A DNA stretch of 64,000 nucleotides, taken from the NCBI RefSeq assembly GCF_040054535.1, contig NC_090789.1:4460697-4524696 (forward strand), read 5' to 3'. This DNA comes from Antennarius striatus. Its lineage: Eukaryota; Chordata; Actinopteri; Lophiiformes; Antennariidae. Below are positions 35,401-49,665 of the stretch, one piece after another (positions within the stretch are counted from its first letter, which is position 1; every line of letters starts with the position of its first letter). The notes under the pieces were generated by a model, which was given only the letters and a program-made list of their open reading frames with translations, searched no databases and had not been told where the DNA came from. The position numbers and the translations under genes are program-made.

Positions 35401-38400
35401 ATGAGAGAAGAGTTACCACAAACTTATTTAAAGTGGAGCAAACATGTTTATTTAATTTTCTGGGTGAGGTACAGTAAATGTTGGACATATGAATTTACAA
35501 TTTGCCTGAACTTGTCATGTCCACACCAAAACAAACAACAAGGACTAATAGTTGTTACCATAGTAACCTGTGTTGCTTGTCCTTTCTCCCACAGGTCATC
35601 GACTCTCTGGGAGTCATGATCTACAAAGCGTTGGACTTTGGCCTCAAGGAAAACGAGGAACGGGAACTCAGCCCGCCGCTTGAACGTCTGATCGAAATGA
35701 TGACCAACATCGAGGAAACGGAGAGCGATCCCTGTCCCGACGAAGGCTACGAAGCCACGGAGGAGGAGGAGGATGAGTGTGAGGAAGAGGAAGAGGAAGA
35801 ACGGCCTGTCATCTCTACCACCAGCTCAGTCGGCCGCATTTGTGGCTACAAAGATATAATTACGGTGGGTTATTGGGGGAGTTAATGACGCTCTTTAGTT
35901 ACCATAGTAACAGTCTACGACAATGCTTCTTCCTACTAAATGTGCAGATTTATCTTTTACTTTACGTAACTGCTGCATCCTCACAAACGCGGGGCCTGTT
36001 TTCTACCCCCCCTTATCCCTTCAACAATCAGCCACTTGATTTTAAACTGTAATATGGTGCTATGAGATAGGAAGATTGGATAACACAGACTCATACACAC
36101 ACACACACACACACACACTCACACACACACACATTCCTGACTGACCTACAGTACTTCCTTTGAATGCTCGTCTGTCCAAGACTCTCACAAAACACGACTT
36201 GCTCTTGAATCGGTTTCCTTGTTGCTCGAGTGAAATAGAGGGAAATCAAAAGTGTCTTCAAGAGCTGCCGTCCTAAAGATCACATCGTAGAGTTTACGCC
36301 TTCAAACCATGACATTTGCACACACAGTTGTGTATTTTCTGATGACATCTAACTGATGCAGCTGTACTTTAAGGATGCTGACAAAGATTCGCTGCTCAGG
36401 TGTCTTTTTTTTTTTTTTTTTAACTTTCTTCTTCAGACATTCTTTTAACCAACCATTCCCACAAGAATCTGAAAATATGCCATTGGTCTGGTTTGTTCCT
36501 CACGCGACTCATCCATTACTCTAACAACCAGTCTTTAACATTACTTCAAATACTTTAAAGGTCAGACCTTTAAAAAGGCGCAGACTTTATGATAGTTATG
36601 CAATGTTGCTCTGACTGGTCAATCAGGTTTATGCATAGTTCTGGTTTAGACGTTTTCTTTGTGGCATGTTGTGTTAGTTATTCTACTCTTGGGTGGGTTA
36701 ATCGATATTTTATGCAATCATAATCCCTCATTTATTGGGATGAATTGTGGATTTTTTTTAAAATTTTTTTTTTGCCGTCATCAAGATGATCATTTTTTCT
36801 CTCGTTTTCACTTTTGTTGTACTGTTCATGATTCCTTCATATGTATGCTCTTCTTTTAATTGTCCTCTCTTCCTCTACAGCTATGTTCTTCCCACCTGCC
36901 CAGCCCATCAGACGCCCCCAACCACTACCAGGCTGTGTGTCGTGCCCTCTACGCTGAGGCCAGGGAACTCCACACCTTTCTGGACAAGATCAAGAGTGCC
37001 AAGGAGGTAAAAAAAAAAAATACAAGACTGAAGCATTAGAGGGTTCTTGATAAATATAATATACTTAAATATCATTTATCAAATTATTCAAGAATCTAAA
37101 AGGTAAAAGAAATATTCTGCTTGGAGACATGGAACAGATAAGACCAAACTCTCTTGCCTCTGGGGTTAGTTGCTCTACTTTGCTATGTGGTCACGCTGTA
37201 TAGAATCCAGTTGGTTGAACTGTTAGGTCAACAGGCTCAGAAATGGTGAGAACACAACGCACACATTGGTTAAGGTCCTGGTGTGGGTGATCCTACAGGA
37301 CCCTCCTGTCCAGCCAGTTGAACTCAACAACGCTAACATTCCATTAAAAACTCTCTGCACAGATGTGACCTGGCATTAAAGCACTTTGGAGAATTGGGGT
37401 GTAACCAGTTCCCACCTGGGGACAAATAAAGTCGGCTTGATGAAGTTCAGGAGAAGTTGAAGAGTATTGTAGAGACTCCCAATAAAGGTTGGGTTTCTTA
37501 GAGACAGGATGTTTTTGATTGGACTTTAATGGGTCTTGAGGCATTTTCAGGGAAACTGTAGACTGCATTTTTTAAACCATGAGTGCATTTAAAATCGATC
37601 CTACTGCACTCAACCATTCAAGATAGATATCACATCCATTTCTTCAATTTATTTTGCGCATTTTTCTTTTCTCTGATTCACAATTTGACGCCACATTACT
37701 TGACTTGTCGTAGGGTGTAGCTTCACTGTATTGCATGTACGCCCATGCAATAGGTGTGAGCTGTGACTTCTGGGGGAGTCGTGAGTCATGCATGCAGTCT
37801 TATGCAACATATAGTCATAGAATCAAGTTTAACCTCATTATGAGGATTTAAGCAGCTTAAAGGGGGACCACCAGGCTACGTCCTGTTGTAGTGAACGATA
37901 CCGGATAATTGCTAATGAGGAACCACACATGCTTGCAGCTTAAGAGGCAAGTCGATGAGTGTTTCTCACAGTTTTTGTTTTTCTTTCCACCCCGTCTGTG
38001 TCCATCCTCTGCAAGGATTTCCCAAGTGTTTCTTGCCAGTCTAGAAATAAACTGTTTCTTGTGAAATGTGTAAACAGTTACGTGCTGCCATGGTTTAAAA
38101 AAGACGGAGTACTCATGTGGATGAGTAGACGGGTATGTACGTAACTGTAGCAGGTATCCTCTTTTTTATTGTTAAAAATTGATCGATGATATGTTTGACA
38201 TTTGCCTGGAAACTATTTTAGTAAACCAGGATACAGATCAGGCTTTCAGATTTGTATTACTTTTAAGTCGAATGACGTTTCCACAGGGATGGAATTCTGC
38301 CAGCCTTTAGTTTCCGTCTTGACTAGATGGGCAGTTCGCCATTAACCTCAGCTTAATTTTAAATACTGCTATGAATGACATGATGACAAAATCTTTTTGA

Positions 38401-41136
38401 ATTTGACTTCCTCTTCCTTAATATTTTTCTTTTTCCTTTTCTTGTGTAGAACCTTCGAAGAATGGAAGGTGAGACACGGGAACCTGTGAAAGACCTGGAC
38501 GAGCTGCAAAACTCAGACTGGGTAAGAAGAAGACCTATTGAGTACAACACCACCACAGTCACAAATACATAAATGGGCACAAGGAAGCAGCTGTATAAAA
38601 CATAAATACCGTAATCTATGGATAAAACAATCACAATGACTCCTTTAAAAGACCAGTGGTACCTGGTACAAAGGAGGAGCCTTATATGTAAATTTTCTTC
38701 CTATGGCAGCAGTTTAAAATCATCAGTCAATGAACTGTTTGAATCAACCAGAACTGATCGGACCTCCCGCAAAGTCCAGACATTATTGCCTGGAATTCCA
38801 CTACATATTCAACAGTGCCTTACAATCTCTCTTTTAAATCAAAGTAATGTTTTGTTTTTTTGTGTTCAGGCACGGTTCTGGGTGCAGGTAATGCGAGATT
38901 TACGGGATGGTGTGAAATTAAAGAAAGTCCAGGAGCGTCAGTACAACCCTCTGCCAATCGAATACCAGCTCACCCCGTATGAAATGCTGATGGACGATAT
39001 CCGATCCAAACGCTACAAGCTGCGGAAAGTCATGGTAAGGATTTTATATGAATGAAAGTGTAGCTTTGTCTCGGAACATGTAGCTTCCTTCTAATAGAAC
39101 TTCATTTTTTCCTAATGTCATTCCAGGTGAATGGAGACATTCCACCGAGGTTAAAGAAGAATGCACATGAGATAATTCTTGAATTCATCAGGTCCCGACC
39201 GCCTCTCAACCCTGTGAGTAACACACTACATCCTGCCAGTGTGATGTCAGAGAAATTTGTTTTCCACATCGTTGCTCAATCAAACCGTACATTTTCATTT
39301 TTCTAATTATAAGATTAAGAAAGATAATCCGGTGGTTGTGAAAACAAAATTTTGTTGTCCTATTGTTACTTAAGTACATGTGGGTTTCACGGTAGACGCC
39401 TAACGATGGGATGTGAATGATGAGAACATGGTTTCACATGCAAACACACACACACACACACACACACCACTATGTGATAACAAACTAGGTTAAAAAAAAA
39501 AATATGATGACTTAATGCAATTTCAACAAGACGTTTCTGGTGGGTTATGCGGGAGTGTGTGTGTCTCACTTTGGTTTCCGTGACGATTGCCGTGATTATC
39601 GTGTCAGGTCTCTGCTCGTAAGCTGAAACCCCACCCACCCCGCCCCCGGAGCCTCCATGAGCGGCTGCTGGAGGACATCAAAGCGGAGAGGAAGCTCAGG
39701 CCGGTCTCACCGGACATGATCCGCAGAACCCGTTTGGGTAAGGTGCTGAGGGTTAAAGACGCTTTCCTGGACATAATTCACAACATAACTTAGATTTTTT
39801 TTTTTTTTTTTTAGCTCAAGCTGCATCTCTTTGCTCCACCTGAGAAACTTCTAACTTGCGTGTCTGCTCAGGAAAAAAAAATCATTAACCATTTCTTGTT
39901 CTTTCTTAAATACATCCATCATGTTTTCTCTGACAGCCTTCTTCCAACCATGTCCATTAATCAGGACTGTCATAGAGTTTAAATAAGGATCCGCTGTGAT
40001 CTTAAAGTGTTTGCCAGACCCAAACTTCTCAGGGTGACCGTTGGGATTACAGATAAATGCTTTGGTTTTGAATTTAAACAATAATCCTGTTAACGTGCTT
40101 CCAGTATGTGCTGCTACCCATTGTGTTTCTGGGTCTGGCAGGAGGTGGATAATCCTTATCAGTATGCTGTCGTCAAAATCAGGGATTCAAATATAGTGAT
40201 TGAAAGCAGCCCAAACTATTATGAGAGATAAGTAAGAAGTATTTTGTCAGTCTGTAATGTATGGTGCTTCTGTTTGCACAACAAAGCTTTTGTTAGTGAC
40301 TTTAATAGGGTGCAGTTGTTACATAATCGCACAAGTGGACGTCTTAGATTTTTACGATTTTTTTTTTTAATTTAAACTTATCTCCATACAATTTTAACTC
40401 TCATAAATTTCTTTTTCTTGCTTCCATTCTTTTTTCCTCTCCTCTGAACATGGGCGTAACTGTCAGTCATGCGGCCTTTGAGCATGTCTTTCAGTTTTGA
40501 CTCATCAGGTAAAGTTTCATGTCGCGTATTGTTTACCTTTTGTCGTACTTCTCATTCCAGGACAGTCTAAGGTTTGCTCCAGACTGAAATGCACACGCCC
40601 TTTTTGTTTCATGCTATGCTGCTGTCGCTTCCGGGCTGTTGTGTTGTAGACAAAATCAGGGTCAACAGACTGTAACCATATCTTCGTCTATAGCCATAAT
40701 TTTACATTTTATGTGGGAAAGGTCTAACATAATGATAGATCTAGTCATGGCTCACTGGGATTGTATATTCATTCAACCAGATCATACTTGGTGAGATTAC
40801 AGATCATCACTCTGCCTCTGCAGCCAGTCTGTCCTGCTTTTGACCCTAATCTGCTCTTATTGTTGAATATGAGAAATTATGCAACACTTACCACCAGCCT
40901 CCCTCAGTTAGATTTATGAATGGCATTCTGAATGTCTCACAGGATCACTGTAATTCAGAAGAAGTATAGGGATCATCTTTTTCACTATGGCAGCACTCCT
41001 TGTTTAACGCTTCCCTGGCACTTCTCCTCACTCCCACCTTCCTTCATTGATGTGCTGAACGAACCCAAAGCATCCCTGTGATTCACACCTGGGCTTGTTG
41101 TAGTGAAAATCTGAGTGGATGCTGAGATAAAATACA

Positions 41137-41205
<69 letters not shown>

Positions 41206-44200
41206 TCCTACTGACAGTTGCTTTCCTTTACAGGTGCAGGGAAAAGCATCAGCACTCCTCAGGACTTGTATCGCAGCTCAGGTAAAGCCATGGAGCGACG
41301 TGTGATTGGCTTAAGCCTGCGTCAGAGATGAAACCTTTAGTTTTGACTTTATTCACAAATATATTTAAGAATTTTTTTGACCGGCATCCCGGTTAAGAAA
41401 ATTTCTAGCTAAAACAGCATCATTCTTTACCAAATCATCTAGATACTCCTGATGCGGGCAGGAAGCTGGCCATCAGCACCCAGTCTCTGTCAAGCGGCAC
41501 CACCGGCGGCCCCGGTCAAGGTGCAGCGCCCCCCCTCAGTCAGAGGAAGAGGCTTCTCAGAGCGCCAACGCTCGCCGAGCTGGACAGCTCTGAATCTGAT
41601 GTAAGACATCTGCCTCTTAGTGGCTGCAATCCAATCGCAGTTCTAACAGTTTGAAAAATATTTAATCAGTTGTGTCATTTCTAAAGACATTGAACAGTTT
41701 TTGGCTTCTGGTGTAACAATATTGATGTTGCAAATGTAAATTTGGAATGCATAAATCAACTTTTTAATTGCTGATGAACAGGAGGAGACGTCATGCAGCA
41801 GCTCGAGCAAATCCACATCTTTGATAGACGACACTCCCAGATCCGTCGTAGGGAAGAAAGGTACGGCCTCACCTGTCAGCTGATTGTTCTAGATGATGTG
41901 CTGCTTTATGAACTCATCTAGGAAGGTCATTCCACAGATGTTCAGGTGTCACATCTTTTTTTTTTTTTTTGTTTGTATCTCCAGATCCTCCAAAGTTCCT
42001 GCCCGTCTCTGCCACCCCAAAGTCAGACAGATGTCCTTCCCCGCGGAGGAGACACTCTATCGAGAAGGAGGCCCCCACCAACGTCCGCTCGCTGGCGCTT
42101 CCATCGAAACAAACCTCCAAGTCTCTGGTATGTCGGCTCTAAGAGGTGTTTGTATTGAAATAAATGTTGCGAACAGACAACAAGTCTTCTATTAAAAATA
42201 ATAAATACTCTTGACATGCATGAGGTGATTTAACTAATATAATATAACAACGTCTTTATGGGTGAGATTGATTATTCCCCATCTAGTCAAGTAAAAAGGG
42301 GTGAATCACAAGTTGTAGAATCAGAACTCACACACAGACATTACAATTTGAATTAAGTCTGACTCCACTGCTGGGCATACAATACTATACCTGTTAACTT
42401 TACTCCCATCCTGTGACTGGTGTGTTAGTCACAGTCATTGGTTCTCTGAGTGACCGGACGGGCCGTATGATCCCAGTGAGGTTAGTGGAGTAATTGAAAC
42501 CACAGGACACGTCGCTGTACGAAGGGGATTAGCTCATCGTCACCGCACGCAGCTTAAATATTCCAAAATCTGTGGCACAAACCAGAATTTCATCAAATCA
42601 AATAAATAATGCTTAATCTATCTGTGGGATATTTATTATTTTAGGATTATTCAGATTCTGTTTTAAAGTGCAGGTTATAACTCAGATCTTGTATTTCATT
42701 AAAATGTTGGTCAGCTGTCTTATTCCAAAGACACATAGTCATTATCATTATTATCATTTTATCTGATTCTGCAGCGGATGTCGGACGGCAGTACAAAGGT
42801 AACTCGGTCACCCTCGTGTCTGTCCATCACCATCGGGCCATTCTTAATTTTGATGCATGTTAGCTTTTTTTTTTATTGCATCAACAGTAGAAAACCTGAT
42901 TGTGGGATGGATTAGAGAGGAGGCAGGAAGAACGTGTGAGATGCTGCACCAGAAAATAGCAGTTGTATTACTTCATGTCTGTGATTGAACAGTCTGAATG
43001 AAATCATGAGATGAGATTCTTCTGAGTCAGATGTTTTCTGTCATGAGACATCCCATAATGAAGTTCCGGCTTTTCGGAATTAAATTTCATGCCGCAGGAG
43101 GAAAAAGAAGAAACAATGTTATGAACTCTAGGAGACAGACTGAAAACAAACGTATGAGTGCTTGGTCTTTTTGAATCTAGTCAACATTTATTCCTTTGTC
43201 TTTAGGAAGTGTGTAATATTGATTTAAGATCAGCCTCCCAACATATTCTCTTAGGTTCCTGTAGGTTTAGTCATAAATGCTCAGGTCACTGTCGCTAATA
43301 GTTAACGACAAGTGTTTGAGGGGAACCCATCCATGAAGCTACTGCAGGAGCCTTGGGAATGAATGAATGGCAGGTCTTAGAATAAGGAAAAGGGACGTAG
43401 CTCACGGAAAATGATGGTTGAGAAATAATCATGATTGAAATTCTTGTGCCTGAATTTATTGATTCTCCTTGGATGTGCAGTAATCCCTTGTCTTTAGTTT
43501 TTTGTGAAATGATAGCTAAAAGCTAAGTAGCATGCCAGATGTGTTATATTACCATGATGCTCACTTGTCACATGATGCCAGTGGAAATCATTTGTGGTTC
43601 ACAGATAACCTTGTGTCTTCACCTTCACCTCCTCGTGACGTGTTTTTATCTTTTTATAGAACGTGCTTGTTGTGCAGAATCTTTTTCTCAGCGTTCACAC
43701 TCACATATTGTTTGTCTAACCATCAGCAGATCCAGTCTGTATGTGTGATGGTTGATTTTCCTGATGTGGTTTGTGCTTTTCCTCCCAGGAGGAGTTCTGC
43801 TACCCCGTGGAGTGTCTGGCCCTCACGGTGGAGGAGGTGATGCACATCAGACAGGTTCTCGTCAAGGCCGAGCTGGAGAAGTTCCAGCAATACAAAGACA
43901 TCTACACCGCCCTCAAGAAAGGAAAGGTACGTGTTTCTACCTTCATCTCTTTCAGTCATATTGAGTATGACAGATTCTCTGTGACGACTCATCACATCCT
44001 GTCTTCTAGCTTTGCTTTTCCTGTCGGACGAAGAGGTTCTCTCTTTTCACCTGGTCTTACATCTGCCAGTTCTGCAAAAGGTAAAGTCACTAAATGGAAA
44101 GTACAAAGTCTATATACAGTATATTATAGAGAAGCCACTATAGTGCATGTGTAGCATTTCTTCAGTATTATTTATCATGACACTTCTGATCTCTTCCAGG

Positions 44201-44877
44201 CCTGTGTGTTCCCAATGCTGTAAAAAGGTAAGGGGAATGTTGACTTATTCACACTCTTGACATTTGTCTGCTGCTCCATTAACACCAGTAATAATATATA
44301 ATAAACCGCATACACCAAAGCTTATTTTTGTTATTTACTCAGATGCGGCTGCCATCTAAACCCTACTCCACCTTGCCCGTCTATTCTTTGGGCCCTGTTG
44401 CGGTGGATAAAGAAGGGACAAGTGGAGCGAACGCCCCAGTTGACCCAGAAAGACACCCGTTCGGTTCTGGACATAGCCGACACAGCCTCCGTAGTAGTAT
44501 GTCTGGAAGGTATGTTAAAGCAAAGCTCCTGGGTTTTTTTTTTATGATGAGGAAATTAAGGCTTTTCATTCATTTATTATTATTTTTTAACTCTTTCTGT
44601 TATCAGGTTGTCAAAGAGCAGCAGCAGCAGCAGCAGCAAAGATCGACAGTTGCTGGACGAGTTAGATTTTCCCAAGGAGCTTACCGAGGATTGGGTCTCC
44701 ATGGAGATCTGCGTAGATTGCAGGAAGTTCGTCATAGAGATCATCTCCTCCAGCAAGCGCAATCTGAGCATGGCCAGCAAACGTGCCCGTCTCAATCGTA
44801 AAACCCAGTCCTTCTACATGTCGTCGTCCAACTCGGTCAACTTCAGGCCCTCTGAGCGCACCATCAACGAGGTGTAG
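26454..44877 (+). CDS. spire1: Spire-type actin nucleation factor 1
   Basis: Spire1 nucleates unbranched actin on vesicles together with formin-2-type formins and myosin V. Nineteen coding exons: 26454-26787, 30485-30516, 35595-35864, 36881-37006, 38450-38521, 38870-39034, 39127-39213, 39608-39737, 40467-40508, 41234-41281, 41443-41600, 41782-41860, 41985-42127, 42775-42798, 43789-43926, 44010-44080, 44200-44227, 44343-44509 and 44607-44877. They total 2385 bp and 794 residues with all exons included. In order: KIND domain ([20 protein letters not shown] onward) with an acidic insert in exon 3; four WH2 motifs ending LKKV, LRKV, LNPV and LRPV; a linker with [15 protein letters not shown], in the myosin V-binding region; Spir box ([20 protein letters not shown]); FYVE-like zinc finger with CxxC pairs (CFSC, CQFC, CSQCC); and the end SERTINEV. 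The start follows the upstream mini-frame. Exons 9, 10 and 14 (42, 48 and 24 bp) are multiples of three and look alternative. A Ser run (AGC repeat, about 44618-44639) opens the last exon. SPIRE1 fits clearly better than SPIRE2. Confidence 0.95.
26789..35594 (+). other. spire1: spire1 introns 1 and 2 (about 3.7 and 5.1 kb)
   Basis: Two long introns flank a 32-bp exon (30485-30516). They contain TG microsatellites at about 27101-27138, 29739-29764 and 30094-30126. A minus-strand open frame of 175 codons (34150-34677) has no recognisable domain. No nested gene is supported. Confidence 0.6.
36095..36133. repeat. CA microsatellite in spire1 intron 3
   Basis: An interrupted (CA)n run in the intron after exon 35595-35864. 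A shorter CA run lies at about 39445-39468. Confidence 0.85.
41139..41204 (+). repeat. spire1: (TG)33 tract just upstream of a spire1 cassette exon
   Basis: A pure 66-base TG repeat on the sense strand ends 29 bases before the 48-bp exon at 41234, next to its pyrimidine tract. UG runs in RNA are established binding sites for TDP-43 and CELF proteins, and a UG run at the same position controls CFTR exon 9 inclusion. Confidence 0.95.
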
Positions 44878-46331
44878 GAAGGGACATCTCCTCGTGCGCT
44901 GTTGTTCACACCTCTACTAGAGCTCAGTCATTCAATTATTTAAAAACAACAACAACATCCCTTTCACCCCAAAGTTGGTAAAGGTTCTTTGACCTTGCCC
45001 CTGTCTCAGGATACGTTGGCATGCTATGATTGGTCATGACTGGTCAGGACTTGATAGTAGCAGCCAGATAACAAAGGAGAGCCATGTTTCTATAAATCAG
45101 TGATAATTCAGGAAATGACGGGTGCAGTGGATGAACCGAATGTTAATGTTGGTATTGTTGACAAGATAATAGAATGTATAGAGCAGGATTAGGAAGCTAA
45201 AGTTGTGTGTTATAAACCCCCATCCCTGATTGTGGCTATGAATAAGTTTTTCCAGTTCCAGTTTACTTCTAGCGCTCAGGAAGAACAACGTTGATTGTCT
45301 TTAAACAGAAATGCACTGTAGATCCTGCTGTCAGGACTGTTGGGATGGTTTCTGGCCACGTCCCTGCCCCACTCCAGCAACAATAATGCCAAAAGTTGCA
45401 TCACTTTCCAGCCATTTTTAATGTGTATTTACCATCCTCTCATCCAGTAGCGACAAAGCGTCGAAACGTGAGAATATTCTTATTATTTTTCTGGATGGAT
45501 TTTAGCTGTTTGTTTTAATGTACATTCAGATCTGTGCCTGGTGCCAAAATTTCATTTCTTTCTTTGGATGCCTTTGTACTTTTGCACATGCTGTATGTGT
45601 GATGAACTCAACTGGAGGCACACTGGGTTAATCTGTGATTTCTTGCCCTTCCATGCTTTCCAGCAGGGCAATAGAAGCACACATATGTCTGGTATAGAAT
45701 GTGTACATGCTGTATATCTTAACCATTCCAAATTCATATTTAATATAAAAAAAGCAAATCAGAAGTATAATTTTATTATTATCTGATTTTTTTTATTTAA
45801 AGTTCTTCTCTGAAACCTGTCTTTGTCTTACTTTGTTAATGTCAGTGTGATTAGATTTTATTTCTCTTGTATAGTTATGAAATTCTCAGTGTTAATAGCC
45901 CCCCCCCCACCCTTATCATGAATGCACTTTTATTTTACCAAATTCTTCATATGGATTTTTTTTTAATTAATAATAATTCAAGTCTCTTTTTTTTATTTGA
46001 AGAGGTTAGTGGTGCCAGCTCCCAGGGTTCCTCATGAATGAAAGTTTGCGTGAATGTCTATTTGTAAGAACGGAATAATGGCTAAAATTAAACAGCAAAA
46101 TATATTTGATTGAATGTAGGTATTTTTACGTGTGTAGCTATAATTGATTTTTCATCATGAACTTTTTATTACCATTCAAAAGAGTCACATCCACGTAATA
46201 TTTTGTGTTTCTAAACCAGCCTGTTAAATACTGATGACATGTTTCGGTGGCGGCTGTGTGTCTGACCAGACGTCTGTAAGGAATGACTGCATGCTGTACT
46301 GTGATCAGTTAGTTTTTATTGGGGACTCTAT

Positions 46332-46337
46332 AATAAA
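46332..46337 (+). terminator. spire1: Candidate spire1 polyadenylation signal
   Basis: An AATAAA about 1.45 kb past the stop codon, after a T-rich, gene-free 3' stretch. Earlier A-rich signals are possible. Confidence 0.45.
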
Positions 46338-46339
46338 AG

Positions 46340-49275
46340 ACTCATGAGTCGTATATTATCATTATGTACCATTATTTTAATGTACCAGAGGACAGCAGTG
46401 AGGGGCACAGGTGCAGTGAAAGAAAACCTGAGTTCCACTTTGCATCGCACTGTGGCGACATCAAGTGGTGAAGGGTGTGTATTGCAGCCATTTGTCTCGC
46501 AGCAGTAGCTATCACAAATTGTAATGTGCATTTAATAACTCACATTTCAAGAATTCAATGAATGTTATGGGTGTGTTTGGAGACTGTGAGTATATAAAGG
46601 CGTGTTATCTCCAAAACATAGCCTTTACTTGTATCTTGCACCTCTAAAATAATCCTGCCAACCATCAGAGGGGTACATTTACAGACTCGCAATAGGTTCT
46701 CTCTCATGAGATGCCAGGGAAACCCCTCAATTTTACGCAGCTGTTGTGTTTGAGCGCTTCTGCCAAACAAGACTAAACAGGTGTATAAAGAATTTTAAAC
46801 CTGAAATGAAATTTTCCGATTTGGATTTTATAAAATCCTGGCTTTACGTAGGTTTAAACTGTCGGCTTGTAAATATGCATGTACAGTTGTTTGTCTGACC
46901 GCAGTAGACAATTGTATGTGTGGACACACACCCACACACACACACACACACAAAATGGGTTAGCAATGAAATGCTATCCCTTGATGGGTTAGTAACAGAC
47001 ACTGAAAATAACTCACCAGGCTGCAGCCTCCCTGAAGGGCCACTCACACACACTGGTTTCTATGGTAAGACAGCAAGCAAACACTGTCAATGAACAGTTT
47101 GGACAGGTTGTGTGTTTAGCAACATCTCAACAAAAATGACTCACAACATGTTGTTGTGAAAAGCTGAGTGAAGGCTATGACATCAGACTCAGCTGACAAA
47201 CGAATCACAATGATCACATTAAGCTTCAGGTTTCCAGTGTAGTGAATCTGCTGCTGATAACAATTAGGTTACATATTGGATTCACAAGCAAACACAGACA
47301 TTGAGAGTCAATGTGAGGCATTCAGAGTGACCAGGCTAATGAGGAGCTATTTAATTCAATGACAGTCAATAAGCTTGCTAATGTCAAATCCCTGATGGTT
47401 TTCTTTTTTTTTTAATGAGCAGAAATTAAAGTGCAAGACTAAAATCTGATCCTGCATCTCATCCCTGAACGTGAGCTTCAGTAGAGAGCTGCATGCAAGC
47501 AGGATTTACCACACAAAGTCCCTCCCTGGGGGGGTTAACTTGTAACTAGATATTTAACCGACATGTGACACTCCTTTTACTAGATGCTCTTTGGGATGAG
47601 AATGTGTCCTGAGGGATCAGGAGGTCGGCAGACATCAGTCATGCTGTCACAGAAAGCGCAGTATCCATTTAGCGCTGCCAGGATCCTCACTTCTTTTTTT
47701 TGCTGTGTTCTTCACTCTCCTGATGCATTTGTGTCCACCCCCACCTCCTTCTGGGTTTGTATGTCTCCAGAATGTGGCAGAATCCATCCTCTTTCTAACA
47801 CATTCCCTCCACCTCCTTACCTGCACCTGCCTCATCAGAACCACCTGTTCTTCGCTGCATATAAACCCTGGCTTCTCATCCAGTATGAATGATTCTCCAG
47901 TACAAATTATTAATAAATTTCTGTGGTAACGTCTGAATCAGAACCCAAGCTTGTGAAACCGGTTCGTTCAACGGTTCCTGCACCACTCTCCCGTTGTCTG
48001 CCCTATCAAGCCTGTGATTCTTTGTTTGCACTATTTTATTTATCTGTAATAGTTGTTATTATATTATCAAATTACCACATGCTGGATCGTATTTCTCGTT
48101 TCTAAAATAATTCAGAAAACCAAAATATAATGCAGAAATTCTGAGAATATTGTAATAACTTTCAACAGCTCTGCAGACCGCAAATTTCACTGATGGCCAG
48201 GCAATGTTTTAAGTTACTGTGTTGACAATGTTCCCTTGTGTATGATGGAGGCTTGACTTGGCCAAGCTGCAATCACATGGAGAACAGCATCAAAATCCAA
48301 AAACAGAGATGGAGATCAAATGTGTTTAACAGTGGTTTTCAAATTCCAGAAATAAGGAATTTAAAATACAAATCTGTGAAAATCGTGAACAGGAATTGGA
48401 ACATGATGTGTGAGTATAGTTACAAATCCAAAACAGAAGCATCACTAGTAGTTACAAGGTCCAACAGTCTTATTGTCCTTCAACTTGTGTGTTACAGATT
48501 CATTCTATTTTCAAAGACACACAGATTTCAGATCAGCGGAAATGCCTGTGAGGCCACAAACCCTGCAAACCTCCCCGTCACCATGTTCAGTCACGGTGAC
48601 TCTGAATGGGTCACTGCATTCATATCTTGCACTTTCCCTCAAAGGCAGCGTTGTCACATGTCCTTACATCAGCATAGCTGCCTGTGAAGTCACTTTTTTT
48701 ATATAACAATGGTACATTATGAAATAAACTATCAGTTACCCAATCTTTTTGCCTTCAGCGCTCTGGCTCACCTAAAACATAAAATATGTTTGTTCTTCTT
48801 CACACTGTATACGTTGCACATGAAAACAATCATAGATCGATAAGGAGCATCCTATGAAAGGAGTTGCAGAAATAGTTCTCAGTCGTGAATCCAGATACTA
48901 CAGTGGAGCTAACCCAGAATTTTCCATTTACATATGCTTGCATTTCTAATCAATGCTACACTTTGTGCTCTTTGTCAGTGTTCTTCCACAATTTGTGTCA
49001 TCAACAAGTCACTCTGATAAACGCAAGAAGGAATGTATAGTCAGTAAGGTGCAAATATGTTAGGAGTCTGTTCAGTAAGGCCATTTTTAGTTTTACAAAC
49101 ATAATATAACACACATGTGAACAGACAAGACGCTTAATTTAAAAAAAAGATTTAATATAGTTTTGAAATACTGAATTACTTTCCGTGTAACTTTGTATAG
49201 AATTAGGACATGGATCAGGCAAACTATACATGTGTGTAGGATGTCCTCTACTAGGTGCCATGCTACTTATTTATG

Positions 49276-49374
<99 letters not shown>

Positions 49375-49665
49375 TATAAATTTATATATTTGTGTGTTTC
49401 TTATTTCTTCATTCTCAACTCTCCGTTCAGTTCTACTGCAGAGGTTCCGACGTAATATCCCTGCTCTTAGCTGAGCTTTCATTTCATTCAGATCAAAGTG
49501 CCAAACGTGCTCCTGAACAGGAGCAGAGACTGAGCCGCCTGAGGGAATGCATCTGGTTTGAAATGGTTTTCTATTTGTGCAGTTAGATTAAAAGCCATTA
49601 AATGGCAAAGGGTGATAAAAACAGTGCAATAAAGCTTTCCGCCAAGTGATCTACTGGATGAAGGG
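46340..49665. other. Intergenic between spire1 and klhl38
   Basis: No gene seen. Two genes end here facing each other (spire1 plus, klhl38 minus). The stretch holds CA runs (46927-46951, 49280-49370) and open frames without protein character (47584-47892, 48238-48687). Confidence 0.5.
49280..49370. repeat. Long CA microsatellite (about 45 units)
   Basis: An almost pure CA run of 91 bases downstream of klhl38. The open frames it creates (Thr-His or Cys-Val repeats) are artefacts. Confidence 0.97.

Noticed and set aside
37373-37436. Possible retroposon tail (CACCTGGGGACAAATAAAG)
   Set aside because: It resembles common fish LINE ends but is too short and diverged to call without a library search.
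46449-46475. Third CTCF-like site in the spire1 3' region
   Set aside because: The core reads CCACTTGATGTCGCC on the minus strand, with mismatches at key positions.
49193-49482. Open frames made of Thr-His or Cys-Val repeats
   Set aside because: They are translations of the CA microsatellite.
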